This document shows, piece by piece, positions 44,899 to 44,902 of a DNA stretch of 44,902 bases. The stretch spans positions 1-44,902 of the forward strand of contig JAJKJM010000027.1 of NCBI GenBank assembly GCA_021153985.1, in the 5' to 3' direction. The number at the start of each line of letters is the position of its first letter. Position 1 is the first letter of the stretch. The translations under genes were made by a program, and so were the position numbers. The notes below the pieces were generated by a model, which did no database searches, was not told the origin of the DNA, and saw only the letters and a program-made list of their open reading frames with translations. This DNA comes from Polaromonas sp. (GTDB lineage Bacteria; Pseudomonadota; Gammaproteobacteria; Burkholderiales; Burkholderiaceae_C).

Positions 44899-44902
44899 GC
44901 GA

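Overview
The window looks like a chromosomal segment of a GC-rich betaproteobacterium of the order Burkholderiales, most likely family Comamonadaceae (Polaromonas/Rhodoferax/Variovorax-like). This rests on the gene set (ImuA-ImuB-ImuC SOS cassette, CysB-type regulator, sbp-cysTWA, DUF3309, DUF2277, LptFG-PepA-HolC order), the codon-position GC bias and the kind of small dispersed repeats. The genus is an inference. There is no plasmid, phage or insertion-sequence backbone and no CRISPR array. Most of it is ordinary core genome with several accessory patches.

Layout. 1-5373: 5'-truncated clpA, a cardiolipin synthase and exonuclease I. 5742-10915: a probable six-gene operon of 1-Cys peroxiredoxin, RBBP9-type serine hydrolase, sulfate-binding protein, CysT, CysW and CysA. 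11014-13301: an orphan lipoprotein, a DUF2277 protein and a VOC protein on the minus strand, then dsbB on the plus strand. 13332-14068: a VapBC-type toxin-antitoxin pair, divergent from imuA-imuB-imuC (14167-19689), which has a textbook LexA box. 19734-22499: three overlapping minus-strand genes (erythromycin-esterase-like protein, phosphoribosyltransferase, alpha/beta hydrolase). 22751-24933: a receiver protein and hybrid histidine kinase. 25155-27660: LysE exporter, DUF1272 protein and argA. 27886-33118: a membrane protein with a degenerate GGDEF domain and the DEAH helicase hrpA. 33377-38647: DUF3309 protein, methionine aminotransferase, cysB, sirohydrochlorin chelatase, lptG and lptF, all on the minus strand. 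38731-41056: pepA, holC and a small protein. 41303-42433: a LivK-type binding protein. 42873-44718: a tolC gene with a damaged 5' end and a HlyC-family acyltransferase. 44809-44898: tRNA-Ser(GGA).

Themes. Sulfur metabolism appears twice: sulfate uptake with a peroxiredoxin, and cysB next to a siroheme-type chelatase. The SOS mutasome carries several in-frame insertions of a dispersed element of about 65 bp. That element also occurs in hrpA and in two intergenic regions, and is the most striking unexplained sequence pattern. The right end holds what looks like a decaying or diverged type I secretion/toxin-activation remnant: the TolC-like protein has lost its signal peptide from frame, and the HlyC-like protein has glycine where the catalytic histidine should be.
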